Part shown: piece after piece, positions 1 through 9,324 of the stretch
Layout of the letters: every line of letters begins with the position of its first letter
Numbering within the stretch: position 1 is the first letter of the stretch
Assembly: GCA_016715995.1 (NCBI GenBank)
Contig: JADJXF010000014.1
Coordinates: forward strand, 82,773 to 146,772
Direction: 5' to 3'
Length of the DNA stretch: 64,000 nt
From: Flavobacteriales bacterium
GTDB lineage: Bacteria; Bacteroidota; Bacteroidia; Flavobacteriales_F; PHOS-HE28
Program-made: the position numbers and the translations under genes
The notes under the pieces: model-generated
Database searches by the model: none
The model's input: only the letters and a program-made list of their open reading frames with translations
Told to the model about the DNA's origin: nothing

Positions 1-1176
1 GTCCTGCAGGTCTCCCTGCTTGCCAAGCATGCCCGTGCTGAGGAGGCCTACCAAGTAATCATGTTCGACGTCGACCTGGACCGGGTGGATGCGCTCGACG
101 GCCGAAGCGCCGCGATGCTCCAACATGGCTTCTCCCTGCTCACCGCCGAGGGCGTGGTGCTCTTCACCAACGCAGTGGGAAGGGAGGGGCCGATTGCCAA
201 GGCCCTGAGGGCTGCACACTTGCGATGGATGGAGTCCAAATCCGAGCGTATTCAGACGCTATCGGCAGGCGGTGCCGAATACATCGCCCAAGTCGACCCG
301 CTCGCGTTGAATGGCCTGAACCTCTACGTCAATCTGGCCATGTACACCGATCCATTCGCCGATTGGTCCCGCCCCGAGCATCAATTCCGTGACATTGCCA
401 TCGGCCTGCTGATCTGCTTCGCCGTGCTGCTGCTGCTGCTCTGGTTGCGCGGGCGGCAGCGTCGCAAGGGCAACAGGCGCATGGCCCTGCAGCTGCGCCA
501 ATCAGAGCACCGGCTGGCGAAGGCCACGGGTGAGCGCGAAGTGCTGAGCCGCGAGGTTCACCATCGCGTGAAGAACAACCTGCAGGTGGTGAGCAGCCTG
601 CTCAACCTCCAGGCCTTGTCCCTCAACGATGAAGCCGTGCGCGAAGAGTTCCTGCGCGGCAAGCGCCGCATCGACACCATCGCGCTGGTGCATCACCGGC
701 TCTACGATCATCCGGACCTCCGCGACATCGACCTTCAGGTCTTCCTCACCCAACTCACCGTCTCCATCGCCGGCATGCATGCGGATCGGCGCAACACGGT
801 GAGCATCGGCGTGAAGACCGACGGCCTGAAAGCGGACCAGGATACGGCCATCGAGCTGGGCATTATCGTGTGCGAGCTGGTGACCAATTCGTTCCAGCAC
901 GCTTTCCCGCACGCCACCGGCGGCCACGTGGAGGTGACCGTCACCCAAGTGGAGGGCGACCTGCACCGCCTAGTGGTGCGCAACAACGGGGTTGCACCCG
1001 ACCAGGCCGTGCTCAGTGGCCCGGGCAAGCTGGGCTTGGAGATCGTGGAAGCATTGGCGGAGCAGCTGGACGGGAGCCTGCATGTGCATGTAGGCCCGCA
1101 GCCCACCTTCGAAGTGCGCTTCCGGATGCGGCGCCCCGCTGGGTCACCGGAGGTCGCCGATGCCGAGGGCCTGTAG
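1..1176 (+). CDS. Sensor histidine kinase (HisKA_2 type), 5' truncated by window edge
   Basis: The frame is open from base 1, so the N-terminus lies outside the window; 391 residues are visible. Residues 1-128 look like the end of an extracytoplasmic sensor region. Residues about 130-150 form one strongly hydrophobic membrane segment (GLLICFAVLLLLLWL), followed by a basic cytoplasmic stretch. The phospho-acceptor box REVHHRVKNNLQ at about 183-194 is typical of the HisKA_2/HWE-like subfamily, and the N box is ELVTNSFQHAF at about 295. A GPGKLGLEIVEAL glycine box completes the HATPase domain. Kinases of this type autophosphorylate on the HH histidine and often pass phosphate to stand-alone receivers. 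No response regulator is adjacent downstream. The last 33 bases overlap the 3' end of the convergent TolC-type gene. The signal sensed cannot be told from the sequence. Confidence 0.9.
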   Translation, partial: VLQVSLLAKHARAEEAYQVIMFDVDLDRVDALDGRSAAMLQHGFSLLTAEGVVLFTNAVGREGPIAKALRAAHLRWMESKSERIQTLSAGGAEYIAQVDPLALNGLNLYVNLAMYTDPFADWSRPEHQFRDIAIGLLICFAVLLLLLWLRGRQRRKGNRRMALQLRQSEHRLAKATGEREVLSREVHHRVKNNLQVVSSLLNLQALSLNDEAVREEFLRGKRRIDTIALVHHRLYDHPDLRDIDLQVFLTQLTVSIAGMHADRRNTVSIGVKTDGLKADQDTAIELGIIVCELVTNSFQHAFPHATGGHVEVTVTQVEGDLHRLVVRNNGVAPDQAVLSGPGKLGLEIVEALAEQLDGSLHVHVGPQPTFEVRFRMRRPAGSPEVADAEGL

Positions 1177-2475
1177 CAAGCCGCCGCTGGCACGGAGCAA
1201 CTGCAGCTCGGCCACCTTGGCTTCGAAGCCCGCCACCGCCGCCTGTCGACGCGCATTGGCCAGATCGAGTTGCGCCTGTCTGAACTGAAGGCCCGTGAGC
1301 TGCCCGCTTCGATGGAGATCACTGGTCCGCTCGAAGTTGAGCTCGGCGGTGCGGACGGCCTCCTCTTGGATCCGCCGCACAGCATGCTGGCTCCGCCAGG
1401 TGGTGTATGCGTTGCGCACATCACGCTCCACTTGGAGCCTTGCCTGCTGCTCGGCGAGCGAGGCGTTCTCCGCACGCAGGCGCGCCGCCTCCACCTGAGT
1501 ACCCACGCGCCCGCCATCGAAAAGCGGTACGCTCAGCGTGAGGCCTCCATTCAGGCCTTGGGTATAGGTGCCCAGCACGATGCCCACCTCATTGCGCTGA
1601 TCGTTGATCCCATATGCGGCACTAAGGTCAAGCCGTGGCCAACGCAATGCCTTCGCAATGCGCTGATCGGCCTCGGCCGCACGGACCTGCGCAGTGGCCG
1701 AAGCGAGCTCCACATTCCCGCGCATCGCCTCTTGCACCAGCTGCTCCTCTTCGAGGCCTTGCGCGTAGGCGGCCGTTCTGGCCACGCGCAACGCAGCGGC
1801 AGGCGGCCTGCCCAGAAGCACGTTGAGGTCGCGCGCCGTGCGCTCCCGACGTTGCATGGCCAGCAGGTGCGCTGCGCTGTCCGCCTGCAGATCCACCTGC
1901 GCGTTGAGCACGTCCAGGCGCCCCGCGCCACCTAGCGCCGCCCTGCCCTCCTGCCGCGTGAAACGGTCCGCGCTGATCTCCAGGATCCGCTGCGTGATGG
2001 ACACATCCTCATCGAGCGCAGCTACAGCATGATACAAGGCGATCACCTGTGTGAGGGTGCCCTCCACCTGAGTACGTGCGCGGATATCAGCGAGCCGCGC
2101 GTTGATCTGCGCGCGCTCGAGCGCGGCGAAATTGCCCATGCCGTTGAAGAGCGTGTACGCCAGCCCCACCTGCCCGTTCAGTGCGGTGCTTTCCACGCCA
2201 GCGCGCTCCACATCGGGAATGCCCTCGGCGAAATCGATGCGCGAGTACTGGTTGCTGTAAGTCCCACGGCCGGAGGCATCGATGCGCGGCAAGAGGCCCG
2301 CGTTCCCCGCTGTGGCCTGCGCCCCCGCCACCTCGGCCTCGTTGCGCGCGATCCGGATTCCGTGCTCATTGGCAAGCGCCAGCCGCAATGCCCCGTCAAG
2401 GGTCAGCGTATCCTGAGCCGCAGCGCATAGCGCGAGCAGCGCCGCGCTATGCGCGAGTATCCTCCAGGTTCTCAT
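1144..2475 (-). CDS. TolC-family outer-membrane efflux channel
   Basis: 443 residues from the ATG at 2475; the frame is open further upstream, but that part lies inside the RND gene and has no protein-like composition. A signal peptide (MRTWRILAHSAALLALCAAAQ) is followed by TLTLDGALRLALANEHGIRIARNEAEVAGAQ, the usual N-terminus of the OEP/TolC family, and by two long alpha-helical repeats rich in Ala, Arg and Gln, matching the periplasmic barrel of a trimeric channel. It overlaps the RND pump gene upstream by 29 bases and is the last gene of the tetR-MFP-RND-OMF operon. It should provide the exit duct of the tripartite pump. Its 3' end overlaps the convergent kinase gene by 33 bases. Confidence 0.93.
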   Translation of the reverse strand: MRTWRILAHSAALLALCAAAQDTLTLDGALRLALANEHGIRIARNEAEVAGAQATAGNAGLLPRIDASGRGTYSNQYSRIDFAEGIPDVERAGVESTALNGQVGLAYTLFNGMGNFAALERAQINARLADIRARTQVEGTLTQVIALYHAVAALDEDVSITQRILEISADRFTRQEGRAALGGAGRLDVLNAQVDLQADSAAHLLAMQRRERTARDLNVLLGRPPAAALRVARTAAYAQGLEEEQLVQEAMRGNVELASATAQVRAAEADQRIAKALRWPRLDLSAAYGINDQRNEVGIVLGTYTQGLNGGLTLSVPLFDGGRVGTQVEAARLRAENASLAEQQARLQVERDVRNAYTTWRSQHAVRRIQEEAVRTAELNFERTSDLHRSGQLTGLQFRQAQLDLANARRQAAVAGFEAKVAELQLLRASGGLLQALGIGDLR

Positions 2476-5400
2476 AGGGCAATTCTCTGACAGCGGGTTC
2501 CACCTCCTCCGGGGCCAGCCATTCCGCATTCCACGCCCAGTGGATGAGGCGCCGGAGGGCATTGAGCACGACGAGATAGACCGGCAGCAGCACCAGCGTG
2601 ATGAACGTGGCGATGGCCAGGCCATAGGCCACGGTGATGGCCATTGGGATGAGGAACTGCGCCTGAAAGGTGCGGTTGAGCGTGAGCGGCAGCAGACCGG
2701 CCACGGTGGTGAGCGTGGTGAGGATGATAGGGCGCAGCCGGGAGAGCGCCGCCTCGCGCAAGGCGAGCGCGAATGGGCGGCCTTCCTTCATGTTGGCGTT
2801 GAAGGTGCTGAGCAGGACCAATGAGTCATTCACCATCACGCCGATGAGTGCGATGGCACCGAAGAAGCTGAAGAGGCTGATCTGCACGCCATGCAGCCAA
2901 TGGCCCCAGGCCACTCCGATGAGCCCGAACGGTATGCAGAGCACGATGGCAATGGCCTGCGGGAAGGAGCGCAGGGCGAGCACCATGAGCATGAACATGA
3001 ACAGGAGCGTGAACGGCATCACGCGCTGGGCCGAGGTGCCCACTTTCCGGCTCTGCTCGCCCTGGCCCTCGAAACTGTAGCTGAGGCCGGGGTGGCGCGC
3101 GAGCAGGGGCCGCATGATCTCACTGGCGATGACGGCCTGAGCGTCGGTGGCGCTCTGGGCGCTGCTGGCCAGATCGGCCTCCACGCGCACCTCGCGCTGT
3201 CCGTCCAGGTGGCTGATGGCGCGGATGCCCCGTTCGATCCGGTAGGTGACCAGCTCGCTCAGTGGGAATTGACGGCCATCAGCCGTGCGCACACGCATGT
3301 CCTCCAAATCCCGCAGTGAGCTGCGCGCCTCTTCGGCATACCGCACCCAGATCTTCACCTCGTCCTCGCCACGCTGCACGCGCTGCGTCTCCAGGCCGAA
3401 GAAGCCCTGGCGCACCTGGCTCACGACCTCTTGCAGGGTGAGGCCGAGCAGCGCTGCCTGATCCTTCAGGTTCAGCACCAGCTCACGGTTGCCGGGACGG
3501 TCGCTGTCCACCACATCGCGCAGCGTAGGCAGCTTCTCCAGCTCTGCGCGCAGCTCGGCCTTCGCGGCATTGATCTCCATGAGGTCGTGGCTGCGCAAGG
3601 ACACCGACACGGGCTTTCCGAAAGGCGTAGCGAGCCCGAAGGTGAGGTTGGTCACGCCTGGCACCGCTCCCACGCGCTCGCGCAGGCGATTGGTGACCTC
3701 CTCGGCCTTGAAGCCGCGCCGCTCGCCGTCGAGCAGGATGATGTTCAGCTTGCCTTGCTCCGTGCGCGGGCCCAGCATCGCCTGCACCTTCAGCACCACA
3801 TCGAGGCTGTCGGCGCGCCCCGTGCGCAGCTCCCTGTTCACCTCCCAGGCCATGGCCTCGATGCGTCGCAGCTCCTCGAACACCACCTGTTCGCGCGTCC
3901 CGGCCACCATCTCCAGCTCCACAGCGACATCATCCCGCTCGATGGTGGGGAAGAAGGTGGTCTTGATCACTCCCGCGCCGATGGAACCGATGGTGATGGC
4001 CAGCGTGAAGAAGAACAGGCCGAACGTGAGCGCCCGATGCCGCATGATGCGGTCAAAGAAGGGCCCGTATCGCCGCTCCCGGAGACGCGTCATCACGCCA
4101 TCCATGTATGCCTCGAAGCGGTTCTTGCCGCCCCGGCTGAGGCCCTTGCTGTGCGCTACATGCGCGGGCAGTATCCAAGCGGCCTCAACGAGGGAGAAGA
4201 GCAGCGTGGCGATGACCACGAAGGCCAGCGCCGGAGCGAAATCGCCGAGCCGCCCCTCGATGAAGAAGAAGGTGCTGAAGGCCGCCACGGTGGTGAGCAC
4301 GGAACTGATGACCGCCGTGAAGACCTTCCGCGTGCCGACGATGGCGGCTTGGATCGGCGGGAAGCCGCGCTCGTACTCTTGGTAGATGCTCTCGCAGATC
4401 ACGATGCCGTCGTCCACCAGGATGCCCACCACCAGGATCATCCCGAACAGGCTCATGACGTTGATGGTGATGAAGCCCGGCGCGAGGATGAACATGCCCG
4501 CGAAGGCCACTGGGATGCTGAGCGCCACCCAGAAGGCCAGGCGCCAGTTGAGGAATAGCGCGAGGGTGATTAGCACGAGGATGAAGCCCTGCACGCCATT
4601 GGTCACGAGCATCTGGATGCGCTGCTTGAGCACCATGGTCGCATCGAGGATGAGCTCCGCCGTCACACCGTCGGCCCGGGCATTGAAGGCCTCCATGTAC
4701 TTCAAGGTGGTATCGGCCACGAAGAGGATGTCCTCGCTCACGGTGCTGCTCACGGTCACGACCGCAGCGGGCGCGCCATTGACGAAACTGCGTGCGGGAT
4801 CATCGGCCCACGCGTCACGGACATCGGCCACATCGCTCAGCCGGAGCACGCGCCCATCAGCGCCTGCGCGGAGCACGATGCTGCGCAGGGCATCGGCCTC
4901 GAGGCCCTTCTCCCGCACGCGGATGAGCAGTTCCTCGTCGACGGTCTTGATCTTCCCGCCGGTCACCTCGATGTTCGCTCCGCGCACCGCAGCGGCAGCC
5001 TGCATGAAGCTGAGGCTATTGGCGCGCAGGTCGGCCTCCCGGAAAGCCACCTCGATCTCCTCCTCGGGGAAGCCGCTGAGCTCCACTTTGCTCAAACCCT
5101 CGATGCCTCGCAGGTCCTGTTCCACCCGCCGGGCCACGGTCTTCAGTGCGCGCAAATCGAGGCCGGGTCCCGTGATCGCGAAGGTCACTGCGGGCCGGAT
5201 GTTCTCTAGTTTGAACACGCGGATCGGTTCCATCCCTTCAGGTAGGGTGGGAATTCGGTCCACGGCATTCTTCACGTCCTGCAGCACGAGGTCCGAATCG
5301 TAGCCCTTCACCACCTCTACCGTGATGATGCCGCCATTCTCCTGGCTCACACTGCTGATGCGCTCCACGCCGCTCACACCCTTCACGTCGTCCTCGATGC

Positions 5401-5623
5401 GCAGCACCGCACCTTGTTCCACCTCTTCCGGGGATGCGCCAGGATAGATGACCTGCGCTTGGATGATGCGGCTCTCCACTTCGGGGAAGAGGGAGCTGCG
5501 CGTGCCCTTCAATCCGAACCGGCCGAAGACCAGGATGAGGAAGAGCACGGCGTACACCGCGACCTTATACTTGATGAAATATGCGGTGAGGCCCTTCATG
5601 TGCATTGCCGCTGGCCGGAACAT
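2447..5623 (-). CDS. Efflux RND transporter permease (AcrB/MMPL-type)
   Basis: 1058 residues, normal size for an RND pump. The first membrane helix begins at about residue 12 (YFIKYKVAVYAVLFLILVFG), so the true start may be Met7 or Met9 (MHMKGL). Two halves, each with a large periplasmic loop after TM1 and TM7, are visible. TM4 contains GILVDDGIVICESIYQEYERG, where the Asp pair is the proton relay of RND pumps. Helices LFMFMLMVLALRSF and GAIALIGVMVNDSLVLLSTFN belong to the second half. It works with the fusion protein upstream and the TolC-type channel downstream to expel substrates across both membranes by proton motive force. The substrate is not predictable; the divergence from AcrB and the short periplasmic motifs fit the hydrophobe/amphiphile group of Bacteroidota. 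Confidence 0.95.
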   Translation of the reverse strand: MFRPAAMHMKGLTAYFIKYKVAVYAVLFLILVFGRFGLKGTRSSLFPEVESRIIQAQVIYPGASPEEVEQGAVLRIEDDVKGVSGVERISSVSQENGGIITVEVVKGYDSDLVLQDVKNAVDRIPTLPEGMEPIRVFKLENIRPAVTFAITGPGLDLRALKTVARRVEQDLRGIEGLSKVELSGFPEEEIEVAFREADLRANSLSFMQAAAAVRGANIEVTGGKIKTVDEELLIRVREKGLEADALRSIVLRAGADGRVLRLSDVADVRDAWADDPARSFVNGAPAAVVTVSSTVSEDILFVADTTLKYMEAFNARADGVTAELILDATMVLKQRIQMLVTNGVQGFILVLITLALFLNWRLAFWVALSIPVAFAGMFILAPGFITINVMSLFGMILVVGILVDDGIVICESIYQEYERGFPPIQAAIVGTRKVFTAVISSVLTTVAAFSTFFFIEGRLGDFAPALAFVVIATLLFSLVEAAWILPAHVAHSKGLSRGGKNRFEAYMDGVMTRLRERRYGPFFDRIMRHRALTFGLFFFTLAITIGSIGAGVIKTTFFPTIERDDVAVELEMVAGTREQVVFEELRRIEAMAWEVNRELRTGRADSLDVVLKVQAMLGPRTEQGKLNIILLDGERRGFKAEEVTNRLRERVGAVPGVTNLTFGLATPFGKPVSVSLRSHDLMEINAAKAELRAELEKLPTLRDVVDSDRPGNRELVLNLKDQAALLGLTLQEVVSQVRQGFFGLETQRVQRGEDEVKIWVRYAEEARSSLRDLEDMRVRTADGRQFPLSELVTYRIERGIRAISHLDGQREVRVEADLASSAQSATDAQAVIASEIMRPLLARHPGLSYSFEGQGEQSRKVGTSAQRVMPFTLLFMFMLMVLALRSFPQAIAIVLCIPFGLIGVAWGHWLHGVQISLFSFFGAIALIGVMVNDSLVLLSTFNANMKEGRPFALALREAALSRLRPIILTTLTTVAGLLPLTLNRTFQAQFLIPMAITVAYGLAIATFITLVLLPVYLVVLNALRRLIHWAWNAEWLAPEEVEPAVRELPYENLEDTRA

Positions 5624-5657
5624 CCGTGCCCGATCAGTCGCATGCGCGGTTCGCCGT

Positions 5658-6782
5658 TCATGGCTGATCGTTGAGGACCGGGGCGACGCGGAGGCCTTCG
5701 AAGGCGCCGCTCAGCCGGTCGGTGACAACTACCTGGCCGTCGCGCAGGCCGCGGACCATGGCCTGCTCAACGCCTTGGTGAAGCACGACCACGGGAGTCC
5801 GACGAAGGCTCGAATCCTCCACCGTGTACAGGGATCCGTCTTCCAACAGCGCGCTGCGCGGCACGGCCACGGCATCGCTGAGCGAACCCGCTTCAATGGC
5901 CCCGGCGAGGTACTGGCCGTCGCGCAGATTCGAGCCATCCACCTTCACATAAAGCTTCACGCTCTGCGTGGCGGCATCGATGCTCTCGCCCATGCGGATG
6001 ATTCGGCCGCGCCACGACCCGCCCTCCGCGCCACTCAGCCGCAGCGTATCACCGACCTTCACCAAGCCTAGCTCGGCCCCGCTGATGGCGGTCTCCATCT
6101 CCAAGGTGCCTGGGGCGATGAACTCGCCCAAGCGCGTTCCCGGCGTGACGATGGCTCCCGGTTCCGCCAGCGCGCTCACCACCACGCCATCGAAGGGCGC
6201 GGAGATGGCATACTTGCCCAAGCGCTCGTAAAGCGCGCGGATGCCGTAGTACTGATCGAGGACGCCACGGCCAGCCAGGTAGTTGCGCTCCGTGTCTGCG
6301 CTCATCTCCGGCAGCTCCGGTAACCGGCCTTCGATGGGCAGGCTCTTCAGATAGCTTTCCCACTTCGGTGCCGCAGCCGGCAGATCCATGCGCAGATCGG
6401 GCACAAGCAGCACCAAGGTCCGGAGGAATCCGCTCTGCTGCGCGTTGATCTGGGCGCGCACCTCCCCATCATCGATCCGCAGCAGGGTCTCGCCCTGGCG
6501 GAAGGCCATGCCCTCGCGGAAAGGCTTGCCTGCACGCAGGAGCGTGCCACCCACTTCGGCGGTGATGAGCATGCGGTCCGTGGCGCGCATCCGCCCCGTG
6601 ACCGGAATGCTGATCAGTACGGGACCATTGCCGGCGGTGATGGCGCGCACGGCGCGCGCTTGTGCAGGCGCCTCCTTGCGCTCAGGCGAGGTGCGGCTCG
6701 CTGCCAGGTACTTGCACGCCCGAATGCCGCCCACGATGAGCAGCAGCCCGATGATGATGGTGAGCCTTCGCTTCAGTAGCAT
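5658..6782 (-). CDS. Efflux RND periplasmic adaptor (HlyD/MFP family)
   Basis: 374 residues. An N-terminal membrane anchor (LTIIIGLLLIVGGIRACKYLAA) is followed by a barrel-sandwich region (TAEVGGTLLRAGKPFREGMAFRQG), a helical hairpin around residues 110-180, the returning half of the lipoyl domain (APFDGVVVSALAEPGAIVTPG) at about 195-215, then beta-barrel and membrane-proximal domains. This order is diagnostic for membrane fusion proteins that bridge an RND pump to an outer-membrane channel. It lies 2 bases after the tetR stop region and 34 bases before the RND gene, so the four genes probably share one transcript driven from the tetR promoter. Confidence 0.94.
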   Translation of the reverse strand: MLLKRRLTIIIGLLLIVGGIRACKYLAASRTSPERKEAPAQARAVRAITAGNGPVLISIPVTGRMRATDRMLITAEVGGTLLRAGKPFREGMAFRQGETLLRIDDGEVRAQINAQQSGFLRTLVLLVPDLRMDLPAAAPKWESYLKSLPIEGRLPELPEMSADTERNYLAGRGVLDQYYGIRALYERLGKYAISAPFDGVVVSALAEPGAIVTPGTRLGEFIAPGTLEMETAISGAELGLVKVGDTLRLSGAEGGSWRGRIIRMGESIDAATQSVKLYVKVDGSNLRDGQYLAGAIEAGSLSDAVAVPRSALLEDGSLYTVEDSSLRRTPVVVLHQGVEQAMVRGLRDGQVVVTDRLSGAFEGLRVAPVLNDQP

Positions 6783-6784
6783 AG

Positions 6785-7393
6785 TCAGGCACGGATGGAA
6801 CGGATGATGAATTCGGGGACGGTCTTGCGGCGCTTGAGGATCATGCGGCGGAATCCCTCTTCGGTGATGCCATGGATGTGCGCGAGCATGGGCCGCGCGA
6901 TGAACGGATGCGCGCAGAGCGCCATGATGTTCACCAGCAGCTCGCGCGGGTCGATGTCGATGATCTCGCCGCGCGCGCGGGCCTCCTCCACTAGCTTGAG
7001 GAATCGGGCACGGCTGCCCTGGCCCCGATCGATGAATGCGGCGAGCCCCTCCGGATCGCGGCTCATCTCATTGGCCAGGAAGAGCGGGAGCCCTGGTTCC
7101 TCAATCACGCGCTCCAGGTACGCGCCCACGAATGCCTCGATCGCCGGGAAGAGCGAATCGCACTGCTGCAACGAATCCCAGATGCAACCGAACTGCTTCT
7201 CGGCGCTGCCCTTGAACACACCCTCGAAGAGCCGCTGCTTGTCTCGGAAGTAGTAGTGGAGCAGCGCCTTGTTGATGCCTGCGGCATCGGCCACCTCCTG
7301 CATGCGGGTGCCTGCCATGCCTTTGCGGGTGAAGACCTCGCGGGCGGCCTCCAGGATGCGCAGCTCGGTGGTCTCTTCCTTGACAGGCGCCAT
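6785..7393 (-). CDS. TetR/AcrR family repressor of the efflux operon
   Basis: 202 residues. The N-terminal helix-turn-helix is classic (ILEAAREVFTRKGMAGTRMQEVADAAGINKALLHYYFRDKQRLFEGVF, split here only for reading: AAREVFTRKG, VADAAGINKALLHYYFRDK). The C-terminal two thirds is the variable ligand-binding domain. It is the first gene of the efflux operon, so it probably represses itself together with the pump and is released when an inducer binds. A perfect 16-bp inverted repeat lies 13 bases upstream of the start codon and is the likely operator. Confidence 0.93.
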   Translation of the reverse strand: MAPVKEETTELRILEAAREVFTRKGMAGTRMQEVADAAGINKALLHYYFRDKQRLFEGVFKGSAEKQFGCIWDSLQQCDSLFPAIEAFVGAYLERVIEEPGLPLFLANEMSRDPEGLAAFIDRGQGSRARFLKLVEEARARGEIIDIDPRELLVNIMALCAHPFIARPMLAHIHGITEEGFRRMILKRRKTVPEFIIRSIRA

Positions 7394-7405
7394 GCGGTGG
7401 CAATA

Positions 7406-7421
7406 TTAACCATTTGGTTAA
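7406..7421. promoter_or_regulatory. Probable TetR operator, perfect inverted repeat
   Basis: TTAACCA-TT-TGGTTAA, arms of 7 bases identical as reverse complements, in an AT-rich patch within otherwise GC-rich DNA. It sits directly upstream of the tetR start codon at 7393. TetR/AcrR repressors typically bind palindromes of this size overlapping their own promoter, so autoregulation of the efflux operon is inferred. Confidence 0.75.
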
Positions 7422-7471
7422 AATTCGTCCGCCTTGAAATCGGCGCTTCGCACGCGATGCCTGGTCCGCCT

Positions 7472-8818
7472 TCAACGGATCCACTCCACCTCTACTCGGC
7501 GCTCACCGGGGTCGCGTCCTAGGCTGCGGCTATCACCGTAGTAGTTCACCAGCAAGCGTTCCGCGATGATGCCGCGCGCAAGCAGGTAATTGCGCACCGC
7601 CTTGGCGCGCTGCTCACTGAGCCAGAGGTTGCGCGCAGGGTCACCACTGCGGTCGGTGTAACCCGTTACAAGCACCTTGTCCTGCGGCGATCGTGCCAGC
7701 TGCTCGAAGACCTCGTTGAGCAGTACGCGCTGATCAGCTTCGAGGGCGATGCTATTGCGCTCGAAACGCACAGTGATGTTCCGGCCTGTTAGCGCGGCCA
7801 GGTTGGCGGAGGGATTGTCGGCCGCTTGTCCCTCGCGCACCTCTTTCATCTCGAGCTGCAGCCCGGTGAGCCGATCATCGAAGTCGTCCATGCGGTCGCG
7901 CAGCTCCCAGAGCTCCTTGCGCTGGTCCATGCGGTCGATGCGCTGATTGATGGCGTCGAATTCCTGCTTCAGCCATCGGTCGCGCTTGCGCACCTTCGTC
8001 GCATCGGGCGGCGCGCTCGCGGGAGCAGCGGCCCGTTCGGCCATGCTCTGCAGCGAAGAGCCGGAGAGTTTTGGTTCCAAACCGAGGCCACCGTTGGTGT
8101 CGGCGAGCCGCAGATCGAGGGCGCACAGGAAATTCTCCTCGTCGAACACGGTGCCGCAGGTGGAGTTGATGCGCACCGTGGTGCCTGGCGAGGCCCTATC
8201 CGGACCTATGACCGCCACGGTGCTCAGGGGCAGCAGGTCGGCGCGCACTTGCCGTTCCAGCTCCTCACGTTGGCTGCGCACATAGTAGTAGATGGCCAGG
8301 TACTTGTCCTGATCCGCGCCGCCATCCACGCCGAAGCGCGCCTGGCTCCAATCGATGCGCGTGAGGCGGTCGAGCTGCTCCTGCGTGGATGGGCTCAAGC
8401 CGGGGAACGCGAGGTCCACGCTCAGCGCCTCCAGTGCGGCTGAGATCATGCCGTTGATGTCGCGCGCGAGCTGTGCCGCAGGCTGATCGGCCTTCACGCC
8501 GGTCTTGGTGAAATGCACGCGCGCATCGAGGTAGGCGCCGATGCCCGCTTCGATCAACCGGTCGAGCATGAGCTGCGCATCGGGATCGCGGGCCCCTATC
8601 GGCTGCAATTCGAAGGTGGCCCGGCCATCGGGTACCTGACGCCAAAGCGCGCGGAAGAGCGGCACGGACTCACCGGCGTCCTCCAGCACCGCCTCAGCGA
8701 TGACGTCCTGGCCCTGCGAGCTACCGGTGATCCGCAAGGTCTGAGCGGCCGCGCCCTGCGCACCAATCAGCCCTGACAACAGGAAAAGGAAGCGCGAAGG
8801 AGCATTCATGGTGGCCAT
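7472..8818 (-). CDS. OmpA-family protein with long N-terminal region and coiled coil
   Basis: 448 residues with a signal peptide (FLFLLSGLIGAQGAAAQ). Residues 25-270 have no recognised domain. Residues about 275-325 (KRDRWLKQEFDAINQRIDRMDQ) are charged and heptad-like, probably a coiled coil. The last 110 residues are an OmpA-like peptidoglycan-binding domain: VTGYTDRSGDPARN, LSEQRAKAVRNYL, and a closing RRVEVEW. The protein should be outer-membrane associated or periplasmic and anchor the envelope to murein. Its 5' end overlaps by 13 bases the stop of the upstream small STAS-like gene, suggesting translational coupling. Confidence 0.88.
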   Translation of the reverse strand: MATMNAPSRFLFLLSGLIGAQGAAAQTLRITGSSQGQDVIAEAVLEDAGESVPLFRALWRQVPDGRATFELQPIGARDPDAQLMLDRLIEAGIGAYLDARVHFTKTGVKADQPAAQLARDINGMISAALEALSVDLAFPGLSPSTQEQLDRLTRIDWSQARFGVDGGADQDKYLAIYYYVRSQREELERQVRADLLPLSTVAVIGPDRASPGTTVRINSTCGTVFDEENFLCALDLRLADTNGGLGLEPKLSGSSLQSMAERAAAPASAPPDATKVRKRDRWLKQEFDAINQRIDRMDQRKELWELRDRMDDFDDRLTGLQLEMKEVREGQAADNPSANLAALTGRNITVRFERNSIALEADQRVLLNEVFEQLARSPQDKVLVTGYTDRSGDPARNLWLSEQRAKAVRNYLLARGIIAERLLVNYYGDSRSLGRDPGERRVEVEWIR

Positions 8819-9246
8819 GACTCACCATCCGATGGCGACAGCGGCAACCGGACCGCCTCCAATTGCACGCGCTCGCGTGCCCAGCGCCATGCCGCAAGGC
8901 GCGTACGACAGACGCGGAACGGGAAGCGTGGCTGATGCACCTGCCGGAAGAGTTCCAGTTGACCCTGGGTCTGCGCATTCGTGGTGTAGACGACCACTGG
9001 ATGGCCCTGCGCGCGGCACACCCGCACGAGCAATGCGCGCGCCTTATCCTCAACAACTACGTCCGGAGCATGGTCAATCAGCACCGGGGTTCGCCCGGCA
9101 CGGTCCATGGCCGCGATTAGCCTGACCACTTCCTTCATCTCGCGCATCCGAAAGCGCGCGCCTTGAGCCAGCACCAGGTGCAGCACGCCATCCTCGCGCC
9201 ACAGCTCGAAAGGCTGCTCGAAGACCGGGGGCTCCCACTGCATCAC
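8806..9246 (-). CDS. Small STAS/SpoIIAA-like protein (DUF7793-like)
   Basis: 146 residues, no signal peptide, cytosolic. The pattern WREDGVLHLVLAQGARF ... DRAGRTPVLIDHAPDVVVEDKAR ... GHPVVVYTTNAQTQGQLELF resembles the alternating beta-alpha fold of SpoIIAA/STAS-like proteins that Bacteroidota carry as DUF7793; the assignment is from pattern memory and is tentative. No anti-sigma factor kinase is adjacent. It is translationally overlapped with the downstream OmpA-family gene, so the two may be expressed together. Function unknown. Confidence 0.7.
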   Translation of the reverse strand: MMQWEPPVFEQPFELWREDGVLHLVLAQGARFRMREMKEVVRLIAAMDRAGRTPVLIDHAPDVVVEDKARALLVRVCRAQGHPVVVYTTNAQTQGQLELFRQVHQPRFPFRVCRTRLAAWRWARERVQLEAVRLPLSPSDGESWPP

Positions 9247-9324
9247 GCCGCAAACTAAACCGCGCCCATGGCGGTTGAAGCCGATGGAAACGGCGTGATG
9301 TGAACAGCGCTTGTGGATAAGGAA

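Noticed and set aside
3431..4558. 375-residue plus-strand ORF inside the RND gene
   Set aside because: It is antisense to a clearly conserved RND pump; its product is rich in His, Gln and Arg with no motif, as expected from the mirror of a GC-rich gene.
9312..9320. Perfect DnaA box TGTGGATAA
   Set aside because: A single 9-mer is expected by chance about once in 130 kb on both strands; no cluster, no dnaA or dnaN, so not an origin.
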